Source: Pseudomonas sp. TMP9
Lineage (GTDB): Bacteria; Pseudomonadota; Gammaproteobacteria; Pseudomonadales; Pseudomonadaceae
Assembly: GCF_037943105.1 (NCBI RefSeq)
Contig: NZ_CP149803.1
Location: forward strand, 3,576,001 to 3,640,000
DNA length: 64,000 bases
Reading direction: 5' to 3'
In this document: one piece after another, positions 41,476-51,351 of the stretch
Numbering within the stretch: position 1 is the stretch's first letter
Layout: each line of letters opens with the position of its first letter
Translations under genes and position numbers: made by a program
The notes under the pieces: model-generated
The model's input: the letters and a program-made list of their open reading frames with translations, nothing else
Databases searched by the model: none
Told to the model about the DNA's origin: nothing

Positions 41476-41777
41476 GGTTTTACCGCTACAGCCGTGACAA
41501 TTTCAGCCACCGGCGAGGCATCGACCGGGCTGTAATAGATTTCAACCCTCTTGCCGGCTTTGTCGAACCCGTAAATCTCGTAGCAATTGCCTGGGGTGAT
41601 CAAGAATTTGGTGATTTTCACACCCTGACTTTTCATTTGCTGGCGGAAATCTGATTCATCCATCCAGGTCGAGCGCTCGGCGTTTGAGCACTGCACCTCG
41701 GCCAGCGCCGGTGTGGCAAGGCAAACAAGGGCCAAAGGCAGCCATTTACGCAGCACGCTACGGGCTTGATCAAACAT
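41472..41777 (-). CDS. PepSY-like (PF13670 type) exported protein
   Basis: A 101-residue protein with a signal peptide (RKWLPLALVCLATPALA) and the PepSY_2 core: WMDESDFRQQMKSQGVKITKF, then GNCYEIYGFDKAGKRVEIYYSPVDASPVAEI. The ATG at 41777 is chosen because GAGG lies 9 bases upstream; the ATG at 41786 abuts that site. Small PepSY proteins often modulate or bind partners in the periplasm. It is the first gene of the four-gene envelope operon. Confidence 0.85.
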   Translation of the reverse strand: MFDQARSVLRKWLPLALVCLATPALAEVQCSNAERSTWMDESDFRQQMKSQGVKITKFLITPGNCYEIYGFDKAGKRVEIYYSPVDASPVAEIVTAVAVKP

Positions 41778-42036
41778 GCTCTGCATCCTCACACACGCAA
41801 AAAGGGCACTGCCCGGCGGCAGGCATAGTGCCACCCCTCGAGGCAATTGAAACGATAGGTTCATCGCTTGTTACAGTTTGCGAGGCCTTGCGCTGCACCC
41901 CTAACGGTTGAGGCTTTAGGTGCTGGCCGCACAATTTGGCCACTTCGATCCCCTTTTGGCCGTTGTCAGCGTTCTTACCCGGCCCGTTAACTGCGAACAA
42001 TGGTCAACAGAACAAAAATCCCTAGGAGCCGTTTGC

Positions 42037-43071
42037 ATGCTGACCTTTTACAGCGACGACCATCACCTGCATCACGGCAGCTGCGAGCTGATTGATGGCC
42101 AACTGCTGCCGTGTTTTGAGAAGCCGCAACGGGCTGACCATATTTTGCAGCGGGTTAACGATCGGCAACTGGGCGACGTGCAAGCGCCCACCGATTTTGG
42201 TCGCGCACCAATTGAGCGCATTCACAGTGCCGCCTATCTGGATTTCTTCCACGGTGCGTGGGCGCGCTGGCAGGCGCAGAACGGTCATGGTGACTTGCTG
42301 CCCTTTACTTGGCCGGCGCGGACCCTGCGTGCGGTCATCCCCCGCGACCTACACGGCCAACTCGGCTATTACAGCTTTGACGGTGGCGCACCCATTACTG
42401 CTGGCACTTGGCAGGCGGCTTACAGCGCCGCGCAGGTGGCGCTCAGTGCTCAGGCAGCCATCACTGCAGGCGCGCACAGCGCGTTTGCCCTGTGCCGCCC
42501 ACCCGGCCATCACGCTGCCGGTGAACTAATGGGGGGCTATTGCTACCTGAACAACGCCGCCATTGCCGCGCAGGCGTTTCTTGATCAAGGCAAACGCCGC
42601 GTGGCCATCCTTGATGTTGACTACCACCATGGCAACGGCACCCAGGATATTTTTTACTCACGCAATGATGTCCTGTTTACCTCCATCCACGGCGACCCGG
42701 CTGATGAGTTCCCGTTCTTCCTTGGCTACAGCGATGAATGCGGCATCGGTGCCGGTGAAGGCTGCAACTTTAACTACCCACTGGCCATGGGCAGCCCGTG
42801 GGCGGTATGGAGTGAGGCGCTGGATCAAGCCTGCCAGCGCATTAGCGAATTTGATGCCGAGGTCATCGTCGTGTCGCTGGGCGTAGACACCTTTAAAGAT
42901 GATCCAATTTCCCAGTTCAAACTCGACAGCCCGGATTATCTGGCCATGGGCCGGCGGATCGCGGCACTCGGTAAGCCAACACTGTTTGTCATGGAAGGCG
43001 GGTATGCCGTCGAGGCCATCGGCATTAACGCCGTCAACGTACTGGAAGGATTCGAAGCCGCTCATTTGTAG
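42037..43071 (+). CDS. Acetylpolyamine amidohydrolase-like histone deacetylase-family enzyme
   Basis: A 344-residue zinc hydrolase of the HDAC superfamily: ALCRPPGHHAAGELMGGYCYLNN (catalytic His pair), VAILDVDYHHGNGTQDIFY (zinc Asp/His), VSLGVDTFKDDPISQF (zinc Asp) and VMEGGYAVEAIGINAVNVLEGF. The ATG 42037 has AGGAG 8 bases upstream. P. aeruginosa has such enzymes (AphA/AphB) that deacetylate acetylputrescine and acetylcadaverine, and AphA is beside a PotF-like gene exactly as here. It probably lets the cell use acetylated polyamines. Confidence 0.93.
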   Translation: MLTFYSDDHHLHHGSCELIDGQLLPCFEKPQRADHILQRVNDRQLGDVQAPTDFGRAPIERIHSAAYLDFFHGAWARWQAQNGHGDLLPFTWPARTLRAVIPRDLHGQLGYYSFDGGAPITAGTWQAAYSAAQVALSAQAAITAGAHSAFALCRPPGHHAAGELMGGYCYLNNAAIAAQAFLDQGKRRVAILDVDYHHGNGTQDIFYSRNDVLFTSIHGDPADEFPFFLGYSDECGIGAGEGCNFNYPLAMGSPWAVWSEALDQACQRISEFDAEVIVVSLGVDTFKDDPISQFKLDSPDYLAMGRRIAALGKPTLFVMEGGYAVEAIGINAVNVLEGFEAAHL

Positions 43072-43177
43072 GGTGAACATGGCCAAGGCTTGTCCACCGC
43101 GCGGCACCGTCAGGCTGCACACGGCATCGCTCTGTTTAGCCGACACACACCGCACAATCACATCAAGGTGAAAAACG

Positions 43178-44302
43178 ATGACAACAATTAAGCACCTGCT
43201 CACCAGCGCCCTCTGCGGCGCAACCCTGCTGGCCACTGCGGCCCAAGCGCAAACGGCACCACCCGTACCAGACAAGCAGCGTGAGTTGCGCGTGTACAAC
43301 TGGGCGGATTACATCCTGCCCTCGGTGCCCAAAGACTTTGCCGACAACACGGGCATTAAGCTGACCTGGGACGTGTTCGACACCAACGAGGGGCTCGAAG
43401 CCAAGCTGCTTACCGGCAACTCAGGTTACGACTTGGTGGTGCCGAGTAATACCTTCCTTGATACGCAGATCAAGGCCGGCGTGTTCCAGAAACTGGACAA
43501 GAGCAAGCTGCCCAACTGGCAACACCTCGACCCCGGCCTGCTGGAACTGATGACCGCTAACGATCCCGGCAACCAATACGCCATGCCTTATATGTATGGC
43601 ACGGTGTTGATCGGTTTTAACCCGGACAAGGTTAAGGCCGTGCTCGGTAGTGACGCGCCGGTAAACAGCTGGGACTTAATCTTCAAAGAAGAAAACATCA
43701 GCAAGCTCAAGCAATGCGGCGTGGCCATGCTTGATTCGCCCGGCGACATTCTGCCAATAGCCCTGCATTACTTAGGTCTCGACCCCAACAGCACCGACCC
43801 GGATGACTACAAAAAAGCCACCGACCTGATGCTGAAAATCCGCCCCAACATCGCCTACTTCCATTCCGCCAAATACATGACCGACATCGCCAACGGCGAC
43901 ATCTGCGTGGCCATCGGCTACTCGGGCAGTTTCTACCAGTTCGCCAACCGCGCTAAAGAAGCCGGCAACGGCGTGGTGGTGGATTGGCGCTTACCGAAAG
44001 AAGGTGCCCCCCTGTGGTTTGACTCCTTCGCCATCCCGAAAAGCGCACAAAACGTGGCTGAGGCCCATGAGTTCCTGAACAACCTACTCGATCCAAAAGT
44101 GGTGGCGCCGATCAGCGACTTCCTCGGTTACCCCAACCCAAATAAAGACGGCATGCTGCTGGTCGGTCCAGAAATCCGCGATAACCCCGGCCTAACACCA
44201 ACCGCCGAAACCCAGAAAACCCTCTATGTGCTGCAACCGCTGCCGCAAAAAATTGAGCGTCTGCGCACGCGGGCATGGAACACCATCAAGTCCGGCACCT
44301 GA
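43178..44302 (+). CDS. Periplasmic polyamine-binding protein (PotF/SpuD-like)
   Basis: A 374-residue ABC solute-binding protein with a signal peptide (MTTIKHLLTSALCGATLLATAAQA). Motifs of the PotD/PotF family are present: LRVYNWADYILPSVPKDFA, TWDVFDTNEGLEAKLLTG, GYDLVVPSNTFL, YAMPYMYGTVLIGFN and NGDICVAIGYSG. No permease or ATPase gene is adjacent, so it probably uses a transporter encoded elsewhere. With the acetylpolyamine hydrolase 106 bases upstream, acetylated polyamines or putrescine are plausible ligands. Confidence 0.95.
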   Translation: MTTIKHLLTSALCGATLLATAAQAQTAPPVPDKQRELRVYNWADYILPSVPKDFADNTGIKLTWDVFDTNEGLEAKLLTGNSGYDLVVPSNTFLDTQIKAGVFQKLDKSKLPNWQHLDPGLLELMTANDPGNQYAMPYMYGTVLIGFNPDKVKAVLGSDAPVNSWDLIFKEENISKLKQCGVAMLDSPGDILPIALHYLGLDPNSTDPDDYKKATDLMLKIRPNIAYFHSAKYMTDIANGDICVAIGYSGSFYQFANRAKEAGNGVVVDWRLPKEGAPLWFDSFAIPKSAQNVAEAHEFLNNLLDPKVVAPISDFLGYPNPNKDGMLLVGPEIRDNPGLTPTAETQKTLYVLQPLPQKIERLRTRAWNTIKSGT

Positions 44303-44357
44303 TGGCACACCGGCGCAGTGGCTAGTCTGCTGCGCCGGCGATATCCAGCCAAGGGCT

Positions 44358-45263
44358 TTAGCCGCCGACCTCGCCGGTTTCCAGCTTACGCCAGAGCAAC
44401 CGCACCGCCGCCTTGCGCACCAACGCGCAGCGGTATAAGCGAATCTCCAGCGGCACTTGCCACTGCTCACCGCCACAGACCATCAGCTCGCCGCGCGCCA
44501 GCTCAGCCGTCACCGACAAGCGCGGCACCCAGGCAACGCCCATGCCCTGCAACGCCATGCTTTTTAGGCTGTCAGCCATCGCTGTTTCGTACACCGTGGT
44601 GGAACGTAAGGCGCGTTGGCGCAGCAGCAGGTTGACCGAACGCCCGAGAAACGCGCCAGCGCTGTAGGCCAGCAGCGGCACACTTTGCCCGCTCTCTAGA
44701 TCAAACAGCGGCTGACCGTGTTCATCCACCGCGCACACCGGCAACATTTCGGTGCGGCCCAGATGTAGGGACGGGAAAATTTGCGGGTCCATCTGCATGG
44801 CGGCATCGGGGTCGTAATATGCCAGAATCAAGTCGCACGCCCCTTCACGCAGGGCATGCATCGCCTCACCGACGTTGGTGGCCACCAAGCGGGTGCTTAA
44901 CGGCAACCCCTCGCGACGTAAGCGGGCGATCCACGCCGGGAAAAAACCCAGCGTCAGCGAATGCGCGGCAGCAATCTGCATCACTTCGCCCTGCTGGCCT
45001 TCAAGGTTGTGCAGATGACGCAGCACCTCGCTGAGTTGCTCGACCATGCTACGCGCCGTGACCAGAAACAACTGACCGGAGTCGGTCAACGCCACCGGCG
45101 TGCAGCTGCGGTCTACCAGGGTCAGGCCCAAGGCATTTTCTAGGCTGCGAATGCGCCGGCTAAAGGCTGGCTGCGTCACAAAGCGCTTTTGCGCCGCCTG
45201 AGAAAAACTGCGCGTGGCAGCCAAAGTGACAAAATCGTCTAGCCATTTACTTTCAAGGTTCAT
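44358..45263 (-). CDS. LysR-family regulator, HypT (YjiE)-like
   Basis: A 301-residue LysR protein. The HTH (LESKWLDDFVTLAATRSFSQAAQKRFVTQPAFSRRIRSLE) and the effector region (MQIAAAHSLTLGFFPAWIARL, GACDLILAYYDPDAAMQMDP, VPLLAYSAGAFLGRSVN) align with E. coli HypT, a hypochlorite-responsive regulator. The start at ATG 45263 has AGGAG 5 bases upstream; the GTG two codons earlier is less likely. It is divergent from aspA, the same pairing found in P. aeruginosa, and may regulate aspA. The ligand or oxidant response is not tested. Confidence 0.9.
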   Translation of the reverse strand: MNLESKWLDDFVTLAATRSFSQAAQKRFVTQPAFSRRIRSLENALGLTLVDRSCTPVALTDSGQLFLVTARSMVEQLSEVLRHLHNLEGQQGEVMQIAAAHSLTLGFFPAWIARLRREGLPLSTRLVATNVGEAMHALREGACDLILAYYDPDAAMQMDPQIFPSLHLGRTEMLPVCAVDEHGQPLFDLESGQSVPLLAYSAGAFLGRSVNLLLRQRALRSTTVYETAMADSLKSMALQGMGVAWVPRLSVTAELARGELMVCGGEQWQVPLEIRLYRCALVRKAAVRLLWRKLETGEVGG

Positions 45264-45278
45264 CGTCACTCCTGTTGT

Positions 45279-45484
45279 GTAGGGCGGATGACGCTCTTTT
45301 CATACACCGCCCAGCCGGCATTCGGTTGTGGTGGATGGGTAAAGCGTCATCCACCCTACGGCCTGTAGGGGGCGCGTAGGGTGGGTTAGTCGCTTGCCGC
45401 CATTGCTAAACACCGCACGACTCAAGACGCGGCGTAACCCACCACCGGCGCAACGCGGTCGATCGCCTAGTGGGTTACGCCCGG
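45279..45484. repeat. REP-like repeat cluster between LysR and aspA
   Basis: GTAGGGCGGATGACGC (45279-45294) and GCGTCATCCACCCTAC (45344-45359) are inverted 16-mers differing at one base. Then GCGTAGGGTGGGTTAGTCGC (45374), GGCGTAACCCACCACC (45431) and TGGGTTACGCCCGG (45471) form a second set around CGTAACCCAC. They fill most of the 359-base gap upstream of aspA; the last ~140 bases before aspA carry no repeats and should hold its promoter. Confidence 0.75.
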
Positions 45485-45622
45485 ACGCAGCCCAACGTCA
45501 CACGTACATTATGCCGATTATGCATGACCCAGCGTTTAACAGCATTGGCCACAACATGGCTGCAGTCCTTAATCTATGGGACATCGCGGCATCTTCCGCA
45601 CACCCACGAGAATGTAATCATC

Positions 45623-47047
<1,425 letters not shown>

Positions 47048-47062
47048 GCCAGGAGAACCCCC

Positions 47063-47215
47063 ATGCACACGCAACCTTCGCTTCCCGGTTTTCTGGCCAT
47101 TCACCCGCCCCGTCGCCTATGGCCCAGCATGCCGGTGGTTTACTGCCAGACCCTGCCCCTGAGTACACCGGCGGCGCAGCACAAGGCGCCCGCGCAACAG
47201 CCGAGCACGCGTTAA
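47063..47215 (+). CDS. Putative 50-residue small protein downstream of aspA
   Basis: ATG 47063 is preceded by CAGGAG with 7-base spacing, a better ribosome site than aspA's own, and the frame stays open for 50 codons to TAA at 47213-47215. The product is basic and proline-rich, starting MHTQPSLPGFLAIHPPRRLW and ending APAQQPSTR, with one cysteine and no clear membrane segment. It is cotranscribed with aspA and ends 35 bases before the operon terminator. I recognise no family; codon use looks like the neighbours. Confidence 0.55.
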   Translation: MHTQPSLPGFLAIHPPRRLWPSMPVVYCQTLPLSTPAAQHKAPAQQPSTR

Positions 47216-47250
47216 ACATCGACCAGGAGGCTCTGCGCCTCTACCTCCTC

Positions 47251-47278
47251 AGGGATGACTTCGGTCATCCCTTTTTTT
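47251..47278 (+). terminator. Strong terminator of the aspA transcript
   Basis: AGGGATGAC and GTCATCCCT form a perfect 9-bp stem capped by a TTCG tetraloop, followed by seven T. The remainder to 47433 carries only the leader of the mscS gene. Confidence 0.95.
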
Positions 47279-47433
47279 GCCTGCGGCTTAAGCAGGCGTA
47301 AGCCGGACCAATACCCGGCTCAGGCAAAGCCCCCACAATGCCGGCCACAGGTTGTACCCTGTTAAGCGAACCACAGCGCACACCGCCCTCTGCCGCGCGT
47401 GCGTGACCCGCGTTTGAACCGGAGCTGCCTGCG

Positions 47434-48831
47434 ATGACGTTTTTAACCCATGCCATGCGCACCGCCGTTTTCACAGTCGGCGTGCTGTTGGCCTGTTTAC
47501 CGGGCCACAGCCTACTCGCCCAAGACGAACCGCAGACCCCGGCCGACACCACGGCGATCGAGTCGGCCGTGTCGGTAAGCGATGAGCAGATTCAAGCGCG
47601 CATCGAGAATATTTTTGCCGAGCTGGAGCCGCTGCAGAGCGTCACGGTGTATGTGGGTGAAGGTGTGGTTATTTTGCGCGGCGAGACCGCCAACGAGCTG
47701 GCCGCGCAACAAGCTCTGCGCCTGGCAGGCCGGCTCGCCGGCGTGGTCACCGTCACGGACGAGATAAGCCGCACGCTGGCCGTGGCCGATAACCTGCGTC
47801 CCGTGCTCAAGCGCTTGCACAGCCAGAGCGTGAATTTCATAAAAGCCCTGCCTTTGCTCGGCCTGGCGCTGCTGTTGGTGGTCGCCTTCACCGTGCTGGG
47901 CAACTTTCTGGCGCGGCGCACCCGGCTGTGGCGGAAAATGGCTGCCAATGCCTTTCTCGCCGACCTGCTGGCCCAGGCAACACGGGTGACCATGGTGTTG
48001 CTGGGGATTATTCTGGCCCTTAACCTGCTGGGGGCTGCGGCGGTGATCACCACCCTGCTCGGCGGCGCCGGGGTGGTCGGCCTGGCCATCGGCTTTGCCG
48101 TGCGCGACGCGGTGGAAAACTACATTTCCAGCGTCATGCTTAGCCTGCGCCAGCCGTTTCGCGCCAAGGATCACGTGATCATCAACGACATCGAAGGCAT
48201 CGTGGTACGCCTGACCTCACGCGCCACCATTCTGATGACCCTCGACGGCAACCACATGCGCATTCCCAACGCCGCCGTGTTCAAGGGCATCATCCTTAAC
48301 TACTCCACCAACCCGCAACGACGTTTTGAGTTCGACCTCGGTGTTGATGCGGCGGACGACCCCGTGGCCGGGATGAAAGCCGGATTAGACGCCCTGTGCT
48401 CCCTGGACTTTATCCTTAGCGATCCTGAACCCGACGCCTTGATCAACACCGTGGGCGACTCCAACATCGTGCTGACCTTTTATGCGTGGATCGATCAACG
48501 CGAAACCAATTTCGCCAAAGCCCGCAGCTTAGCTATTCACGCCGCCATGCAAGCCCTAGAAACCCAAGGTTTTACCCTGCCTGAACCGATTTACCGGCTG
48601 CGCTTCGACACCGCGGTCAATACCGCGCTGTTCACCGCACTGGACGGTAAAGCCCAGCCGCCTCAGCCAAGCCCCGGTGAAAGCAAAGCCGCCGAACACG
48701 CACCGCGCATTCAACGCGGCGACACCGTGCTGGATGTAACCCCTGACAACCACTTGGAGCAGAAAGTCGATGCCGAAATTCGAGCTGACCGGGGCAGTGA
48801 CCTGCTGGATAAAAACGTGCCCCACGAATAA
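47434..48831 (+). CDS. MscS-family mechanosensitive channel with N-terminal BON domain
   Basis: A 465-residue inner-membrane channel. A signal peptide (~1-29) is followed by a BON-like segment (VSDEQIQARIENIFAELEPLQ, VTVYVGEGVVILRGETANE, GRLAGVVTVTDEI), two or three helices, the MscS pore helix and beta domain (LLGGAGVVGLAIGFAVRDAVENYISSVML, RAKDHVIINDIEGIVVRLTSRATIL, DGNHMRIPNAAVFKGIILNYS), and a long charged tail. It opens under membrane tension to release solutes. GGAG lies 9 bases before the ATG. Monocistronic. Confidence 0.92.
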   Translation: MTFLTHAMRTAVFTVGVLLACLPGHSLLAQDEPQTPADTTAIESAVSVSDEQIQARIENIFAELEPLQSVTVYVGEGVVILRGETANELAAQQALRLAGRLAGVVTVTDEISRTLAVADNLRPVLKRLHSQSVNFIKALPLLGLALLLVVAFTVLGNFLARRTRLWRKMAANAFLADLLAQATRVTMVLLGIILALNLLGAAAVITTLLGGAGVVGLAIGFAVRDAVENYISSVMLSLRQPFRAKDHVIINDIEGIVVRLTSRATILMTLDGNHMRIPNAAVFKGIILNYSTNPQRRFEFDLGVDAADDPVAGMKAGLDALCSLDFILSDPEPDALINTVGDSNIVLTFYAWIDQRETNFAKARSLAIHAAMQALETQGFTLPEPIYRLRFDTAVNTALFTALDGKAQPPQPSPGESKAAEHAPRIQRGDTVLDVTPDNHLEQKVDAEIRADRGSDLLDKNVPHE

Positions 48832-48861
48832 CGCGTGCAAGGCGAGAGCAGCTAGACAGCC

Positions 48862-49680
48862 TTACTCAATTTCAAACAACCCGTTGCGGATCTGCGCACC
48901 CGCCAAGCGCTGACGGATGTCGGCGTCGATGCGTGGGTCGTCCGGGCTGTAGAGCATCACCTGGCGGTAGGCATTGACCCGGTTGATCTCGCTGCCGAGA
49001 AACTCCCAGACCACCCGAGTGCAGGCGGGCGTGCGCAGGTCGCCACTGGACACCCCGGTTTTCAAGCCATTGAGGCGGGTGATGCGGCTCTTGTAGCTGG
49101 GGATGAGGATGGTCTGGGTCATCTCGTTGCCGGTCAGCGACTCGTAGTCGATGAGAAACAGCCGGTCTTGCAGGTAAAACGCCGCACCCAAATAGCGGCA
49201 GCGCACCCAGTCTTCGGCCTTGCCGCTGGCCGCACGCGAAGGTTCTTGGCGTTCTTGGCGCTCAAACAAAAAGCTGCCGCGCTCCTCGCGCACCTGCACC
49301 AGCGACAGCAAAATCTGCCCAGGCACCGACATGCAGTTGGAGTATTCAAAGTAGTAACCGCAGTAGCGCGACAGGCTGCTGGAGAACTCACCCAACGGCT
49401 GCAATAACTCCAACAACGGATCAGCGACGGCTCGCGTTTCTTGGCTGCCACTGCGCGCACCGACTAAGTCGGCAAACTGCTCATCCGGCAGGCTTAGCTC
49501 ATAGGCCTCAACGCCGAAAAAATCACAGATGCGCTTGAGGTTGTAGGCCGTCGGCCGGCTTTGCCCGCTGAGGTATTTATTGAACTGCGCACGGTTGATC
49601 GCCAGCTTGCGGCACACCTCGGCGATTGAGCGGTAGTGGCTGCACAACAGCTTGAGGTTAAGGCCTAAGTAGTCAGACAT
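48862..49680 (-). CDS. XRE-type HTH transcriptional regulator
   Basis: A 272-residue regulator with an N-terminal HTH (YLGLNLKLLCSHYRSIAEVCRKLAINRAQFNKYLSGQSRP, TAYNLKRICDFFGVEAYELSL) and a large uncharacterised C-terminal domain (about 100-272) that may bind a ligand. It is divergent from the AGCS symporter gene, with repeated GCATCAA half-sites in the shared region. This placement suggests it controls uptake of an amino acid such as aspartate, alanine or asparagine, but that is inference. Confidence 0.87.
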   Translation of the reverse strand: MSDYLGLNLKLLCSHYRSIAEVCRKLAINRAQFNKYLSGQSRPTAYNLKRICDFFGVEAYELSLPDEQFADLVGARSGSQETRAVADPLLELLQPLGEFSSSLSRYCGYYFEYSNCMSVPGQILLSLVQVREERGSFLFERQERQEPSRAASGKAEDWVRCRYLGAAFYLQDRLFLIDYESLTGNEMTQTILIPSYKSRITRLNGLKTGVSSGDLRTPACTRVVWEFLGSEINRVNAYRQVMLYSPDDPRIDADIRQRLAGAQIRNGLFEIE

Positions 49681-49691
49681 GGCGCCGTTCC

Positions 49692-49737
49692 TGATGATGC
49701 GAGCGACGCGATTCTAGCATCAACTCGCATCAATTCG
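49692..49737. promoter_or_regulatory. GCATCA repeats, candidate operator of the XRE regulator
   Basis: TGATGCGAG (49695-49703) and CTCGCATCA (49724-49732) form a 9-bp inverted repeat. GCATCAACTC and GCATCAATTC are tandem 10-mers at 49718-49737. They start 15 bases upstream of the XRE gene. Confidence 0.45.
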
Positions 49738-49832
49738 CCGCCACCTGCGTAATTGCACGGCAGGCGCGTCTGCTCAACTATTCGGCCCCCGCACTATTTC
49801 CCTCACAGAACAACAAGAGAGACTGCACCGCC

Positions 49833-51275
49833 ATGCTCGATATTCTCAATGACTTGATCTGGAGCAAGCTGCTGATCGTAATGCTGATCGGCCTTGGTCT
49901 GTACTTCACCATCGCCTCACGTTTCGTCCAGTTCCGCTATTTCGGCAGCATGTTCCGTATCTTCGCCGAGGCCTTTCAGCGCCAGCCCGGCCAGCTCAGT
50001 TCGTTCCAAGCATTAATGCTCTCGGTGGCAGGTCGTGTGGGTGCTGGCAATATTGCCGGCGTGTCGGTGGCGATCATGCTCGGTGGCCCCGGTGCGATTT
50101 TCTGGATGTGGGTCGTGGCGTTGGTCGGCATGGCCACCAGCTATTTTGAGTGTTCCTTGGCGCAACTGTATAAGCGCCGCGAAGCCGACGGCACCTACCG
50201 TGGCGGCCCGGCCTTTTACATTCAGCACGGCCTCGGTCAGCGCTGGTTAGGCATTGTGGTGTCGATTCTGCTGCTGGTGACCTTCGGCTTCGGCTTTAAC
50301 GCCGTGCAGTCATTTACCGTGGCCAGCTCGCTGCACGACACTTTCGGCCTGCCGACTTATGTCAGCGGCCTGATCCTGACTGGGGTGATGGGCTTGATCA
50401 TCTTCGGCGGCATCAAGCGCATCGCTAAGTTCGCTGACGTGCTGGTGCCGGTCATGGCGTTTTCCTATATCGCCATGGCGTTGTTCGTGATCGGCAGCAA
50501 CGTTGAGGCTGTACCCGCTACGCTGGCGTTGATCTTCAACAGCGCCTTTGGCCTGGAACCTGCCTTTGCCGGCGGTATTGGCGCGGCGATCCTGATGGGA
50601 GTGAAACGCGGCCTGTTTTCCAACGAAGCCGGCTTGGGCAGTGCGCCGAACGTCGCCGCCGTGGCCGAGGTTAAGCACCCGGTGGCACAGGGCATCGTGC
50701 AGTCGCTCAGCGTGTTTATCGACACCATCATCCTGTGCAGCTGCACTGCGTTGATCATTCTGTTGTCCGGCGTTTACCAGCCGGGTATGGACATGGCCGG
50801 CGTGGTGCTAACCCAAACCGCCGTGGCCAGTGTGGTCGGCGAATGGGGCCGAGTGTTCGTCACCGTTGCGCTGTTGCTGTTTGTTTTCACCACGCTGATT
50901 TACAACTACTACCTGGGCGAGAATGCGCTGGGCTTCTTCAGCCAGAAACGTGCGCCGGTGATGGTTTACCGCGTGCTGGTAGTGGCTCTGGTACTCTGGG
51001 GCTCGGTGCAGGATTTGGGCACCGTGTTCGCCTTTGCCGACGTGACCATGGGCCTGCTGGCGATTACCAACCTAGTGGCCTTGGTGCTGCTGTTTAAGGT
51101 CGGTTTACGTCTGATGCGCGATTACGACAACCAGATCAAAGCAGGCGTTGTATCGCCGGTACTGGATGCGAAGAACTTCGCTGACTTGGACCTCGATCCA
51201 GCCGTCTGGGCAGCTAACGCACACAATGCCCCGGCGAACCATGCGGAAATTGGCAACAGCGTGCACCAACGTTAA
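49833..51275 (+). CDS. Alanine/glycine:cation symporter (AGCS) family protein
   Basis: A 480-residue sodium/amino acid symporter with about ten helices. Family signatures: LGLYFTIASRFVQFRYFG, FQALMLSVAGRVGAGNIAGVSVAIMLGGPGAIFWMW (AGCS motif region), YRGGPAFYIQHGLG, AAILMGVKRGLFSNEAGLGSAPN. It imports alanine, glycine or related amino acids with sodium. It is followed by a terminator, then the asparaginase gene; the divergent XRE gene is the likely regulator. Length is normal for AlsT/DagA. Confidence 0.95.
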   Translation: MLDILNDLIWSKLLIVMLIGLGLYFTIASRFVQFRYFGSMFRIFAEAFQRQPGQLSSFQALMLSVAGRVGAGNIAGVSVAIMLGGPGAIFWMWVVALVGMATSYFECSLAQLYKRREADGTYRGGPAFYIQHGLGQRWLGIVVSILLLVTFGFGFNAVQSFTVASSLHDTFGLPTYVSGLILTGVMGLIIFGGIKRIAKFADVLVPVMAFSYIAMALFVIGSNVEAVPATLALIFNSAFGLEPAFAGGIGAAILMGVKRGLFSNEAGLGSAPNVAAVAEVKHPVAQGIVQSLSVFIDTIILCSCTALIILLSGVYQPGMDMAGVVLTQTAVASVVGEWGRVFVTVALLLFVFTTLIYNYYLGENALGFFSQKRAPVMVYRVLVVALVLWGSVQDLGTVFAFADVTMGLLAITNLVALVLLFKVGLRLMRDYDNQIKAGVVSPVLDAKNFADLDLDPAVWAANAHNAPANHAEIGNSVHQR

Positions 51276-51296
51276 ACCGCTGCAACCGCTGCAATA

Positions 51297-51321
51297 AACA
51301 GGGGGCTTGGCCCCCTGTTTT
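51297..51321 (+). terminator. Terminator after the AGCS symporter gene
   Basis: AACAGGGGGC and GCCCCCTGTT form a perfect 10-bp stem with a TTG loop, ending in a short T-run. It ends about 30 bases before the asparaginase ATG, so some read-through could occur. Confidence 0.85.
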
Positions 51322-51351
51322 CATATAAGAACAATAGCAACGGAGATCCTG

